DNA of 64,000 nt from Salegentibacter tibetensis (GTDB lineage: Bacteria > Bacteroidota > Bacteroidia > Flavobacteriales > Flavobacteriaceae), in NCBI RefSeq assembly GCF_020164485.1, contig NZ_JAIQZA010000018.1, positions 21,820 to 85,819 on the forward strand. The letters are read 5' to 3'. A program made the translations under genes and the position numbers. This document shows, in pieces, positions 28,421 through 37,302 of this stretch; the stretch's first letter is position 1, and each line of letters opens with the position of its first letter. The notes under the pieces were generated by a model. It had not been told where the DNA came from, made no database searches, and saw only the letters and a list, made by a program, of their open reading frames with translations.

Positions 28421-29185
28421 ATGGATTACTTTGTAGACAAAAAATCGATCGTGCGTGAGATCTGGGGAAAAGGAGATACCATTCTTTTTATTTTCGCCGG
28501 TGCCTCAGCAGAATTTGCGCTCAATAAGGCCGTAGACTGGCTTTATTATACTGGTCGCCTACCCAAGGATCCCCTGGGAAGACTTTTTTCAACAGTTAGT
28601 TATGCCCGGGAGATTGTTTTTTCTGAAAAGCAGTCTGCACTAAAAGCAATAGATCATATAAGTTCCATACACACTTCAGTGGAAAATAAACGCGGAAAAA
28701 GTATTCCAGACTGGGCTTACCGGGATGTACTTTTTATGCTTATAGGTTATTCCATTATGTCCTTCGAAATCCTGGAACGTAAACTGAATCCTTCTGAAAA
28801 GGAGGAAGTCTTTAATGTCTTCTGGCGGGTTGGCAAAAGAATGAATTTAAAAAACCTGCCCCAAAATTTTAAGGAATTCGAAAAGATGAGGCAAGAGCAT
28901 CTGGAGCAAAACCTCCAGTACGGGGAATATACAAGGGACCTTTACAAGCAATACCGCAAACATCTGGGACCATTGCGTTACCACCTTTTACTGGAAACAC
29001 AAAAACTGATAACCCCACGCAAGGTTCGTGATTATTTAAACCTGCGAAGATTTTCCTTATTAAGCCCTATTATCCCTGCCTATAAAATTAGCAGAAGTAT
29101 TAAAATAGACGGATTTCTAAAATCGCTGATTTTACCATCTGAATACAAAGCAGAAATCAGATCACTGGACAGAACCAGCCCCTGA
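28421..29185 (+). CDS. MpaB/rubber-oxygenase-like protein (DUF2236)
   Basis: A 254-residue protein of the oxygenase MpaB family. Signs are the start REIWGKGDTILFIFAGASAEFA, the segment GRLPKDPLGRLFSTVSY, a central DVLFMLIGYSI, and RYHLLLETQKLI near 190. Family members such as latex-clearing protein bind heme b through a conserved His. Candidate His residues are in AIDHISSIHTS and GPLRYHLL. Substrate unknown. Its last 24 bp overlap the converging gene's 3' end. Probably part of the winged-helix regulon. Confidence 0.75.
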   Translation: MDYFVDKKSIVREIWGKGDTILFIFAGASAEFALNKAVDWLYYTGRLPKDPLGRLFSTVSYAREIVFSEKQSALKAIDHISSIHTSVENKRGKSIPDWAYRDVLFMLIGYSIMSFEILERKLNPSEKEEVFNVFWRVGKRMNLKNLPQNFKEFEKMRQEHLEQNLQYGEYTRDLYKQYRKHLGPLRYHLLLETQKLITPRKVRDYLNLRRFSLLSPIIPAYKISRSIKIDGFLKSLILPSEYKAEIRSLDRTSP

Positions 29186-30412
29186 ATTTTGCGGAATTGG
29201 CTCTGATTGCTTACCATCTACATAATCCTGTAAATAGCTGAATTTTGGGGTTAATCTTCCATTCCGGGTCATCCTGGCGCGATCTAACACGCCGTCTTTA
29301 TCATTATTAAAAAAGGCCCGAATCACATGCTCCATAAACATTTCACCAAAACCTTCGCTCGCATCTTTTGGCAATTCACAAGGCAAATTATCTACGGCCA
29401 TTATTAAAATACTGTCTTTTTCCCGAAAATCTACTTCAGATTCAGTTTCAGGATTATAGCCATAAAAAGGCTCGGCGATGGTTGAAGGACGGATGGTGCT
29501 GGCAATTGGACCGTTAATATCACAGGAAATATCGGCGATATATTTTATACGGAAATCTTTTGATTTAACATCTTCAGCGGTAAAAAATACCGGTGCACCA
29601 TCACCATAAAAATGTCCTGAAATAAATAGATCACTGTTTTCGGCAAAACGCTTGAAATTGGAATCGTATTTTCCGGGTTCTTTAAAAAATTCCACCTGAC
29701 TTCCCTTTGAGCCGTCTTTTCTCTTGTTATATTCTAAAACATCTATATTACAATAAACCGGTCCTTTATCTTCAGTTTTAAGATAATCTGTAACATTCAG
29801 TTTTTTAATTCCCATATGATCTAAAACCTCCTTTGCACCTTTTGCAACTTTACCGCTGCCCGTCAAGACTATTTTTATAGAAGGAAGTTCAATTTTATCA
29901 AGTTCTGCCAACATGGCATCAAGATCTGGCAGGCTTTCTACTTTAGGCAAATTAAATAAATCTTCTTTTAATCCTATTCCCCGAAACCCGTTATAAGCAC
30001 CTACCAGCCCGGCGTAACGGCCAAATCCTATAAGCCTGGCTCCATTTTCTTTTACAATAACTTCGTGATCGTATAACTCAATATTATTATTAAGAATCTC
30101 CCTTAGTAAATCTCGGTTATACGGCTGTTTTTTAATAGTATGGGAAAAGAAAAAATATTTTTTATTCGGAATCAATGCAGGCAAAGGCACTTCTTTAACG
30201 CCCAACATCACCTCACAATCTGAAATATCTTCTGTAACCTCAAAACCGGCATCCAGATATTCCTGATCTGTAAAGATTCGAATATCAGAACTTTGTACTT
30301 TAAAATCTGCTTTGGGGAACTTTTCTACGAGTTCCTTGAGTTTACTGGGAGAAAAAACCACGCGTCTATCTGGTGGTGTCTTTTCTTCTTTAATCAATGC
30401 AAATTTTATCAT
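29162..30412 (-). CDS. AlaDH/saccharopine-dehydrogenase-like NAD(P) oxidoreductase
   Basis: A protein of about 416 residues. Residues 1-140 are an AlaDH/PNT N-terminal domain: IKEEKTPPDRRVVFSP carries the substrate-binding Arg residues, and a HEVIVKENGARLIGFG segment follows. The Rossmann domain has IVLTGSGKVAKGAKEVL near 195. Late motifs are DISCDINGPIAST and DNLPCELPKDAS, as in lysine-forming saccharopine dehydrogenases. The reaction could be on saccharopine or a related amino acid. I start at ATG 30412; the longer frame begins at a TTG inside the presumed ssrA promoter region. It overlaps the oxygenase gene tail to tail by 24 bp. Confidence 0.83.
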   Translation of the reverse strand: MIKFALIKEEKTPPDRRVVFSPSKLKELVEKFPKADFKVQSSDIRIFTDQEYLDAGFEVTEDISDCEVMLGVKEVPLPALIPNKKYFFFSHTIKKQPYNRDLLREILNNNIELYDHEVIVKENGARLIGFGRYAGLVGAYNGFRGIGLKEDLFNLPKVESLPDLDAMLAELDKIELPSIKIVLTGSGKVAKGAKEVLDHMGIKKLNVTDYLKTEDKGPVYCNIDVLEYNKRKDGSKGSQVEFFKEPGKYDSNFKRFAENSDLFISGHFYGDGAPVFFTAEDVKSKDFRIKYIADISCDINGPIASTIRPSTIAEPFYGYNPETESEVDFREKDSILIMAVDNLPCELPKDASEGFGEMFMEHVIRAFFNNDKDGVLDRARMTRNGRLTPKFSYLQDYVDGKQSEPIPQNSGAGSVQ

Positions 30413-30470
30413 GTCTGGTATGGGTTTTGTTCCTTTGATAGTGTCTTTCAAAGATATGAATTTAAAATTG

Positions 30471-30478
30471 TATCTTTG
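30471..30478 (+). promoter_or_regulatory. Candidate -7 element of the ssrA promoter
   Basis: TATCTTTG fits the Bacteroidota -7 consensus TAnnTTTG, 100 bp before the mature tmRNA 5' end. That leaves a short leader to be trimmed. Confidence 0.45.
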
Positions 30479-30578
30479 CAGGCTCAGATCAGTTAAGAAT
30501 AACTGAAATGACTGGATTTCCGCCTTTACTGAAATGAATTCAGCACAGGCTGTGGGAATGACAATGTTCTTTATTTAT

Positions 30579-30976
30579 GGGGTCGACTTGGTTTTGACAG
30601 CGAGTCTAATTGAGTTGTAAGCACGTCGAGCGCTGGGATATAGCTCGTAAATCTCATATTTCACACTTTTTTAAACGGCGAAGATAACTACGCCTTGGCT
30701 GCATAATCCGAATCACAGTAGGATTTGCTTAGTCCCTACAAGGTAGGGAGCCAAGATGTCTCGCGGGAGCCTTGATTTACGGCGCCCGCACCTGAGGCAC
30801 CGATAAAGTAACTCTAGGAACTGCAGGGCCTTGATGTAGTTCTAAAATCTAAGTGAGGATACGTGTAAAGTTGGTGGTTTTCGGCCGGCTTTGCATCGAC
30901 AACCAAACGAAGACTAAGCGTGTAGAAGGCAATTTAATTGCTTGTTTGGACGAGGGTTCGAACCCCTCCGACTCCA
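30579..30976 (+). ncRNA. ssrA: tmRNA (ssrA)
   Basis: A one-piece tmRNA of about 398 nt that frees stalled ribosomes and tags the broken protein. The 5' GGGGUC pairs with GACUCC at the 3' end to form the tRNA-like acceptor stem, with A as the discriminator base. The T-arm sequence GGTTCGAACCCC is present. CCA is not encoded. The tag reading frame at 30677-30706 is GEDNYALAA followed by TAA, preceded by the usual A-rich resume site. It is followed directly by a terminator. The accessory region begins right after it. Confidence 0.95.
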
Positions 30977-31000
30977 CTTTTTGCCAATCAAATGGCATCA

Positions 31001-31036
31001 AAAACCCCGAAATCCCAGGATTTACGGGGTTTTTTG
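31001..31036 (+). terminator. Terminator of ssrA
   Basis: AAACCCCG (31002-31009) and CGGGGTTT (31025-31032) form a perfect 8-bp stem leading into a T-tract. Confidence 0.88.
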
Positions 31037-31058
31037 ATTTTAGAGATTTCAAATAAAT

Positions 31059-31082
31059 CGAGACCAATTCGGTGACCTATTT
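31059..31082 (+). repeat. 24-bp direct repeat, left copy
   Basis: CGAGACCAATTCGGTGACCTATTT, just after the ssrA terminator. A copy with one mismatch lies at 39543-39566, so the pair brackets an 8.5-kb accessory segment. It could be an attachment-site duplication or the trace of a duplicated flank. Confidence 0.6.
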
Positions 31083-31102
31083 CTATCCAATCCTTGGAAT
31101 AT

Positions 31103-31612
31103 TTAGGATGAACTTATGATTACTTTCCCCTGTGCTCTTCCGGTAGCTAAGTATTCATAGGCGTCGATCCCATCTTCAAAAGAATAAATGAGATCTGCTA
31201 TTGGCTTGATATCTCCATCTTCAACCATTGTTTTGATATCATTCAACTGCTCTGCGTTAGGCTTTGGTGAAACTCCATTTTCTTTAAGAATTTTCAATTG
31301 CGGCCATAAACTCTTCGAGTTCCCATCTGATGCTATAGTTAAACCTGTTTCCAAATGAGTAAGGGCGGCAGCTTTTACTAATTTTTGGTGTATTGTACTT
31401 AGGGAATCAGAATTATCAACAGAAATTTTAATAAATCCAGGTTTAATAGAAGTTTTATCAATGCCATTCTCGTATTCATTAATCCACATTTCAGCAAGAT
31501 CTTCTGCTGTCATTTCATGAGCAAATTGAGGAATAAATTCATTATTTCGAGCCCCATAAAGACCGGTATTTGTAATAATTCTAACTGCTGTTTTTTAGCA
31601 ATTTTTTCAAGG
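31103..31612 (-). pseudogene. Chimeric remnant: phosphotriesterase fragment joined to a dehydrogenase tail
   Basis: An open frame of 136 residues (31103-31513) is a fusion of two genes. Its first 83 residues (MTAEDLAEMWINEYENG to LKILKENGVSP) are nearly identical to residues 137-225 of the phosphotriesterase-like protein at 45600-46613. After GVSP it switches to PNAEQLNDIKTMVEDGDIKP and ends ATGRAQGKVIIS, the C-terminus of a zinc-type alcohol dehydrogenase/quinone reductase. Homology to the intact gene continues upstream to about 31612, where a lost T breaks the frame. A metal-binding His of the intact protein (IASHTGN) is missing here (IASDGNS). Not expected to be functional. Confidence 0.75.
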
Positions 31613-31789
31613 AGGTTTATGTACGATGTATAATTTTAAATACTAACTGTTTCTTCATTCAATGGAGTAAACACCTGACCGTGTATTTTGAAGAGGCATA
31701 GTTTATTTCAAATAATGAATAAAGAATATAAAAAAGGACTACCAAGCTTCTGAATTATCAGTTTTGATATAATCCTAGCCTTTTCCCTG

Positions 31790-32091
31790 CTGTACTTAAA
31801 TTTTTCATCTACATATCTGACGAAACTTCATCGAATTGATCTGGGTTTACTGTAATTTTCGCGGCTCCATCCTTCACCTGGTGATGGCATAAATACTTCC
31901 CGCTTCGGCTTCGTGGTAAGAAATTTGAATAGCTGTAACCCGTTTAAGGAGTTTTTTCCGGTGACCACACCTGCTTCTATATCTGTAAATTGAATTACGG
32001 CCTTTGCACTGTTGAAAGTTTCTACCATCCAGTTGTTAGCGAAAACATAAAGGAGGAGATTTAACCATAGATTAAGATTATCAGGCTGCAT
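31790..32091 (-). pseudogene. DUF4468-like remnant
   Basis: The minus-strand reading gives WMVETFNSAKAVIQFTD and EAGVVTGKN, the typical core of DUF4468 (TBP-like fold) proteins in Bacteroidota. A shifted frame then continues with VKDGAAKITVNPDQFDEV. Start, end and frame are all lost. The stretch 31613-31790 also reads as coding debris (a fragment GQVFTPLNEETVSI followed by a stop), so 31.1-32.1 kb is a small gene graveyard. Family recognition is from a short motif only. Confidence 0.4.
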
Positions 32092-32175
32092 GCGATGCAG
32101 CAGTCTGTCTGCTGGAGTCCATGCAAGCTGGAAAAGAATGAAGTTCAGTTCCGGAACAGAATTACGTAAGGCAAT

Positions 32176-32994
32176 TTAAATCCTATAAGAGGTCAACGGT
32201 TCAGATTTAATTAAAGTGTCGGTGACGATGTACTCATTGTTTTTGTTCCAATACCACTTTCGCACTTTCGGCATTCTAATGCCTTCTACAATTTCCTCCT
32301 CTTCCAGCAAAATATATTCCCCGCTCGTCGGCTCTCCGTGATTAAAGCGATATGCTTTCATTGCATTAGATTCTGAATCAAAATAGAAAAACCAGTTATC
32401 AGAGCCTACAGATGGATCAAAGTTTACTTCTAATGTCTTGTATTTATTTCCTTCTATTTCCTCGACCTTGCCAGCTTCCCTAACTTTGACACCCTCATCG
32501 GTTAGTTTCATCGGTAGCCCATAGAGGTACGGATAAAAACTGTGAACCCACTTCAGCGATTCAGAAGTAAGTTCGTACTTCTTACGATCTTCTTCACTTA
32601 TTTCCTGCTTGCCGTCTAACAGGTAAAACTCTTTGCCATCTGCATAGCCTTTCACTATTTCTTTACCATCCTGACGACTGATGTGGGCAAAATATCCTGT
32701 GGAGTTGTCAAGCTCTATTTCAAAGTTTTTCTCCTGGCCGGTTTTATCAACACTGCTTAAATATAAGCGTGTTTTAAGCGTTGTCCAGTTTCCCTCCGGA
32801 TCATGGTAAGCCAACGCTTTTTTCAGAAGCTCAGAATCAGAATCGGTTTTAGACTGGCAGGCGCCCAACAGCAATAAAGCCATCATCCAACATAAACAAA
32901 AAATGGACAGGTTATTCTTCCATGCCCCGGCACCAGATAAATTTGAATGAATGAATTGCATAGTCAATGTATTTAATTCTCCTGAAGATTTCAT
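32176..32994 (-). CDS. DUF6503-like lipoprotein
   Basis: A 272-residue predicted lipoprotein. The lipobox LLLLGAC lies at about 40-46, preceded by an unusually long N-terminus. ATG codons at residues 12 or 37 may be the true start and would give a normal signal peptide. The mature part is beta-rich with ALAYHDPEGNW, LYGLPMKLTDEG and a late KWYWNKNNEYIVTD, matching the Bacteroidota DUF6503 family as I know it. Similar folds occur in LolA/LolB-like carriers, but no function is established. It is intact although it lies among gene debris. Confidence 0.7.
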   Translation of the reverse strand: MKSSGELNTLTMQFIHSNLSGAGAWKNNLSIFCLCWMMALLLLGACQSKTDSDSELLKKALAYHDPEGNWTTLKTRLYLSSVDKTGQEKNFEIELDNSTGYFAHISRQDGKEIVKGYADGKEFYLLDGKQEISEEDRKKYELTSESLKWVHSFYPYLYGLPMKLTDEGVKVREAGKVEEIEGNKYKTLEVNFDPSVGSDNWFFYFDSESNAMKAYRFNHGEPTSGEYILLEEEEIVEGIRMPKVRKWYWNKNNEYIVTDTLIKSEPLTSYRI

Positions 32995-33154
32995 TTTTTA
33001 TAAAGCTACAAGTCTCCAGGCGATTATCAAACATAAAAAATGGGAAGTCCCCCTCCCATTTTATTTTATTTCCTTTAATCCCAGGCATAGAATCCCGGAC
33101 TTTTGATTAGAAAATCTCTTTCATAATCCGGGTAAAAAAGACAGTAATACAGCT

Positions 33155-33910
33155 CTAGTTCCTTCCGGCCATAACGCCGCCATCGATGTCCCATACAGCC
33201 CCGGTTACCCAGGAACTATTATCGAGTAGTAAGAACTGAATGGTTTTAGCTATATCGTTTGGCCTTCCAACTCTTCCTATTGGGTGAAAATCATTAAAGC
33301 CCTGTAAAGTTTCTTCAATTTTATCTTCTTCAATAAAAGAACTGTAAATAGGAGTAACAACTACAGCCGGAGAAACAGCATTAACCCTAATTTTATATTC
33401 TGCAAGCTCCATGGCTAGATGTTGTGTAAAAGAATGCAATCCCGCTTTTGCCATTGAATATGCAGAGGAAGGAGTGGCTTTAATTGCCTGTTTTGCCCAC
33501 ATTGATCCAATATTTACTATGGAACCTCCCCCGTTCTCTTTCATTATTTTTGATGCAGCCTGCGTTATAAAAAAGAAAGCTTTGTTGAAGTCATGGTAAA
33601 TATCATAATCTTCTTCTGTATGTTCTAAAAATGGCTTAGGACTAAAATAACCCGCAGCGTTGAGGAGGTATTTTAAATTAGGAGCAGTATCTTTTAAAGA
33701 GCCCGAAAAATCCTGAACAGAAGCTAAATTCGAAAGGTCTAAAGCGATGGTTTTTACTTCTCCTAAAGATGATAGCTCTTCTTTGGTTTTATCCAGGTTT
33801 TTATTGGGTCTGCCAATAATAATAACTTCTATCCCATCCTTTAGTAATAATTCTGCGGTAGCTTTTCCCATTCCGGTAGTACCACCTATAATCAATGCTT
33901 GATTTGCCAT
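33155..33910 (-). CDS. SDR-family oxidoreductase
   Basis: A 251-residue classical short-chain dehydrogenase. The NADP-binding motif is GGTTGMGKA (9-17) and LNAAGYFSP holds the NAG-type motif. The catalytic Ser is in IVNIGSMW, and YSMAKAG carries the Tyr and Lys. The C-terminus (WVTGAVWDIDGGVMAG) is typical. The substrate is unknown. An AraC-family regulator gene lies 81 bp upstream on the same strand and probably controls it. Confidence 0.92.
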   Translation of the reverse strand: MANQALIIGGTTGMGKATAELLLKDGIEVIIIGRPNKNLDKTKEELSSLGEVKTIALDLSNLASVQDFSGSLKDTAPNLKYLLNAAGYFSPKPFLEHTEEDYDIYHDFNKAFFFITQAASKIMKENGGGSIVNIGSMWAKQAIKATPSSAYSMAKAGLHSFTQHLAMELAEYKIRVNAVSPAVVVTPIYSSFIEEDKIEETLQGFNDFHPIGRVGRPNDIAKTIQFLLLDNSSWVTGAVWDIDGGVMAGRN

Positions 33911-33991
33911 TTTTTTATGTTTTTTAATTTAGATGTAAGTTCCGAAAATTGGAATGAGTTATGTGGTAAAACAGCGGAAAGTAATGGTAAT

Positions 33992-34855
33992 TTAAAGAAT
34001 TGAATTTTGAAATTCCTTAGGAGTAAAGCCTGTGGCTTTTTTGAAATACTTTGTAAAATAGGTTGGCTGGTCAAAACCTATCGAATAAGCTATCTCTTTA
34101 ATTGAAATTCTTTGATTTGCCAACATCCTTTTTGCTTCTAATATTTTTCTTTTTTTAATAACATTTCCCGGGGTATCTAAAAGAAATTTTTTAGAAATTG
34201 AAGTCAATTTTTTACTGTTGGTATTTAGTTCAGAGGCAAACTCTTCTATACCCAGAAAGGAATCGATCTTCTTTTTGATCAGATGGTTGAAGGAAATTGC
34301 CAATAAGTAATCTTTTTCAGCTTCAAAGCTTAACATCCCCTGTCTTTTTTTTTGTCTTTCAATCTCAAATAAAATTATCAAAAGATAATAGAGAACCTGG
34401 TCATGGTAGGAATGATCTCTTTTGGTAAGTTCTTCTTCTATATTAATAATAAGCAAAGCGAGTTTTTTTACTTCAGAATCAGAAAGCGTAATATGATTTT
34501 TCCCTAATTCATTGAAAATAGAAATAGAAAATTTCTCCATAAGCTCCGGATGTAACCGCTCAATAAAAAAATCATTAAAATGGACCAGGTAACCGCTGTT
34601 TGAAGATTCGGGACAGAAATAATGGATTTGATCTATATTTAGAAAAAAGAATGTATTGGCTGAATGTTCTATTACCTCATAGTCTACATAATGCTTCCCC
34701 GGATTTTTAAACCAAATGAGCTGATAAAAACTATGCCTGTGAGGCTTGGTAGCTTTTCCTTTATTTCTATTGAGATAGCCTTCAGTTTCATTTATTTCAA
34801 AATGAAGTTCTGATGGATTATTCCTGTGAAGGTCGTAGCGCCTAATCTCTTCCAA
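33992..34855 (-). CDS. AraC-family transcriptional regulator
   Basis: A 287-residue regulator. The N-terminal half resembles an AraC sensor domain (cupin-like; PHRHSFYQLIWFKNPGKHYVDYE near 38-60). Residues 190-287 hold the two HTH motifs, ending ISIKEIAYSIGFDQPTYFTKYF and GFTPKEFQ. There is no ATG before residue 156, so a TTG start at 34855 is the best choice. The SDR gene follows directly and is the likely target. The ligand is unknown. Confidence 0.88.
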   Translation of the reverse strand: MEEIRRYDLHRNNPSELHFEINETEGYLNRNKGKATKPHRHSFYQLIWFKNPGKHYVDYEVIEHSANTFFFLNIDQIHYFCPESSNSGYLVHFNDFFIERLHPELMEKFSISIFNELGKNHITLSDSEVKKLALLIINIEEELTKRDHSYHDQVLYYLLIILFEIERQKKRQGMLSFEAEKDYLLAISFNHLIKKKIDSFLGIEEFASELNTNSKKLTSISKKFLLDTPGNVIKKRKILEAKRMLANQRISIKEIAYSIGFDQPTYFTKYFKKATGFTPKEFQNSIL

Positions 34856-35001
34856 AATCGTATTTCGTTATTCTTTTAGATTTAATGGCCGGAAATTGTC
34901 ATAGAATATACAGTATATTACGCGCAAATATCAAAGGACTCATTTTTCACCATCTTTAATCTCTATAATAGATTGTCGCTTCCGGTTTACCATCAACTTA
35001 G

Positions 35002-35298
35002 TTACATCAAATCGGGAATAGCGCCCTGCACCACTAACTCCCCAGCTTCCAAACCTATTGAATTGCGGATGTAATGCGCATGAATTTCTTTGTGAATTTT
35101 CAAATTAAATTCTGCTCCATTTGCCAAAGCCAGCCAAAATGGATAACCGGGCAACAAACCTTCACCAAAAACAATAAGATTACATCCTATATTACCCGCC
35201 TGATTTACATGGTCTTTTATTTTTTCTATAGTTTGTTTTTTACACAACCATACAGGTAAGATTTGAGCTAATGAGACTTTAAGGGCGGCACTTTTCAT
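35002..35298 (-). pseudogene. Truncated nitrilase (N-terminal fragment)
   Basis: Ninety-eight residues covering only the first third of a carbon-nitrogen hydrolase of the nitrilase branch. VSLAQILPVWL and LIVFGEGLLPGYPFW include the catalytic Glu region, and GLEAGEL follows. Then the sequence turns into an unrelated tail and a stop. The catalytic Lys and Cys parts (about 200 residues) are absent from the downstream DNA. It therefore cannot be active. It lies 43 bp from a cupin gene on the same strand. Confidence 0.72.
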
Positions 35299-35341
35299 CT
35301 ATAGCATATTGAATTAAGATAAAATGAAGGTTATTAAGGCT

Positions 35342-35656
35342 CTAAGAATTGTTCCAAACCATTATGGTACAGCCATTAGGACTGGTAGCATTATGTTCAG
35401 TACCCGCAGAATAATAAAGATAAGAACCAGGTCCAAATTCCTTTCCTTTCTCCACATCCGGATCTACATAAATTCCTTCCAGAACAAAAACCTCATCGGG
35501 AACATCGTGAGCGTGTTTAGGATACGATTTTCCAGCAGCAATACGTAACAGCACTCTTTTTTCTCCCGGCTCGGCTCTTAAAATTTTTTTCTCCACACCC
35601 TCTGTAACTTTTTCCCAGTTAAGACTTGAACTTTCCTTAAAATCTATATAAGACAT
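35342..35656 (-). CDS. Small cupin-domain protein (ChrR-like)
   Basis: A 104-residue single cupin barrel. The metal-binding motif KHAHDVPDEVFVLEG (about 47-61) matches HxHxxxxExxxxxxG, and the second motif is in YYSAGTEHNATSP. It resembles the cupin domain of ChrR-type anti-sigma factors and small oxygenase-like cupins. With a nitrilase fragment after it, the pair may be the remains of a small catabolic unit. Reaction unknown. Confidence 0.8.
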   Translation of the reverse strand: MSYIDFKESSSLNWEKVTEGVEKKILRAEPGEKRVLLRIAAGKSYPKHAHDVPDEVFVLEGIYVDPDVEKGKEFGPGSYLYYSAGTEHNATSPNGCTIMVWNNS

Positions 35657-35954
35657 ACCGCATTTTTATGTTGTTTTCAAAGATAAAAAAATCTTTTTTA
35701 TCTATTTCCTTTAGAAAATCAAAGACCATCTTCTTTTATCGAAGTTGCACCTGGGAAACTTATCTTGTAACATCAATTCACTGTTTCCTTTACTGTTTTC
35801 ACCCCTCTCTTTCATTTTCATTTCCATCTATTTATAATTTTATCCCAATTTTGGAATTAGGCACAGGCTTATAATCATATTCCTCCCGGAATAAATCCGG
35901 GACAAGTTGTGTGTTGCCAATTTTTGGGTCCAGCAGCATGCTGGTTTCATTTTA

Positions 35955-36060
35955 TATATACACTTAGTCGCAGCCATGTTTTACACATGTTATTATTGTC
36001 CGTAGTTTTATTCTATCCATAAATTTTCTACTGAATAGGTTTTTGTCTTATTTTGTCAAG
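35955..36060 (-). pseudogene. Fragment: PhzF 3' end plus flanking repeat (diverged duplicate of 46.8 kb)
   Basis: Bases from about 35975 to 36045 align by eye with 46815-46905, the end of the phzF gene and the cassette repeat next to it. The minus-strand codons read KTYSVENLWIE then stop, against KTYSIGNLRIE in the intact gene. Upstream homology fades after about 36045. The rest of 35657-36481 shows no gene that I can support. It contains a perfect TCCCGGA-N5-TCCGGGA hairpin near 35884 and AT-rich leader before the mscS gene. Confidence 0.5.
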
Positions 36061-36481
36061 CTTTCGCAGCTAAAAAACCTAGGGCTTTCGAAGCACTTTC
36101 TCGTCGGCCGAGTAGGAAGTTTAATAGAAGTACCAAACTCTCTAAAATCCTTATCTGTTCTATGTTTTTTTTAGCCGCTGTTGGGGCATTCTGCTATTCT
36201 TTTTGTTTTTCCCGCCAACATTGGGTGTTGTCACCAAAGATTTCAGGCTTATTGGTGAAAACACCAGAAAGGCATAAAAATATGTAAGCTTTCTTGGCCT
36301 ATCTGATTTCTCAATAAAGATTCAGGGTAGCATTTATTCAATCAATGAGTCCTTTACAAGAGACTCAGCGGGGACATACCGCTACTCTGGCGTATTAATA
36401 TTTTTTGCAGATTATTTGAAGTTTTTTGTATTTTGGAACTATACTAAAGATGGGCTTGTTTAATTCAACCAAATTTAAACG

Positions 36482-37300
36482 ATGAATTATAATCAGTTAG
36501 CAGAACAATTTCGTAGAATGACCTTGGGTTTCAAGGATAGCCTGATAGCTTTCCTTCCAAAACTGATCCTTGCCCTAATGGTATTGGCCATCGGTTATTT
36601 GGTGGCGCGTCTCACTGAATGGGCGGTCAAGCGGTTGTTGAATTACTTAAACAGCCTTATCAATGACAGGTTCAGAGACAAAATTCAACACATCAACTTC
36701 GGCCCCTCAGCCACTTTTATCAGCAAGACTTTCTTCTGGATTATTTTTGTTTTCTTTCTTATTCTAGGTACGGAAGTACTCGGTTTATCGATTATTACCA
36801 CCTGGCTTGGAAGCATCCTGACCTATTCACCAAGGATTTTAGCCGCCATTTTAATTGTTTTTGTGGGAATTATTGGGGGCAGGATGGTGGGAAAATTGAT
36901 TACCTCCGCGACGGCCCAGGTAGCCATTTCTTATGGTAATATCCTCGGAAAAATAGTGCAGTACACTATTCTCATCACTTCCATCATTATTGCTGTTGAT
37001 CAGATCGGCATCGATATTGCTTTCCTCACACAATTGATAAACATCCTATTAGCGGCTCTTATGTTCGGTGCGGCACTGGCATTTGGCTTGGGCGCTAAAA
37101 CATCGGTCAGCAACATTCTCGCTTCATATTACATACATAAACTGTACAAAGAGGGAGATTACGTGAAGATAAGCGATATAGAAGGCAGGATTATTAAGAT
37201 CGGTACTACGGCAGTTCTTTTGGAATCTAAAACCGGTCAAGTGACTATCCCTTCAAAGGAGTTTAACGCAGTAAAGTCTGTCTTGATCAAAAAAGAATAG
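36482..37300 (+). CDS. Small-conductance mechanosensitive channel (MscS family)
   Basis: A 272-residue membrane channel. Four to five helices occupy residues 15-200, including two conserved-TM-helix repeats (GYLVARLTEWAVKRL and FVGIIGGRMVGKL). The pore-like Gly/Ala-rich segment is LMFGAALAFGLGAKTSVSNILASYY, and a short beta domain follows (GDYVKISDIEGRIIKIG). It is shorter than E. coli MscS and lacks the large C-terminal vestibule. It releases ions under osmotic down-shock. It heads a three-gene unit with two MgtE-related genes; the next starts 2 bp after its stop. Confidence 0.85.
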   Translation: MNYNQLAEQFRRMTLGFKDSLIAFLPKLILALMVLAIGYLVARLTEWAVKRLLNYLNSLINDRFRDKIQHINFGPSATFISKTFFWIIFVFFLILGTEVLGLSIITTWLGSILTYSPRILAAILIVFVGIIGGRMVGKLITSATAQVAISYGNILGKIVQYTILITSIIIAVDQIGIDIAFLTQLINILLAALMFGAALAFGLGAKTSVSNILASYYIHKLYKEGDYVKISDIEGRIIKIGTTAVLLESKTGQVTIPSKEFNAVKSVLIKKE

Positions 37301-37302
37301 TA

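Noticed and set aside
30849..31067. Open frames on both strands over the 3' part of ssrA
   Set aside because: Fully explained by tmRNA structure and its terminator.
35668..35874. 68-codon plus-strand open frame
   Set aside because: Composition (F, S, I, K runs) is that of random AT-rich sequence; no motif.
18864..36115. CTCGTCGGCCGAG shared between 18.86 kb and 36.11 kb
   Set aside because: A short GC palindrome, one copy inside the DinB-like gene; likely coincidence.
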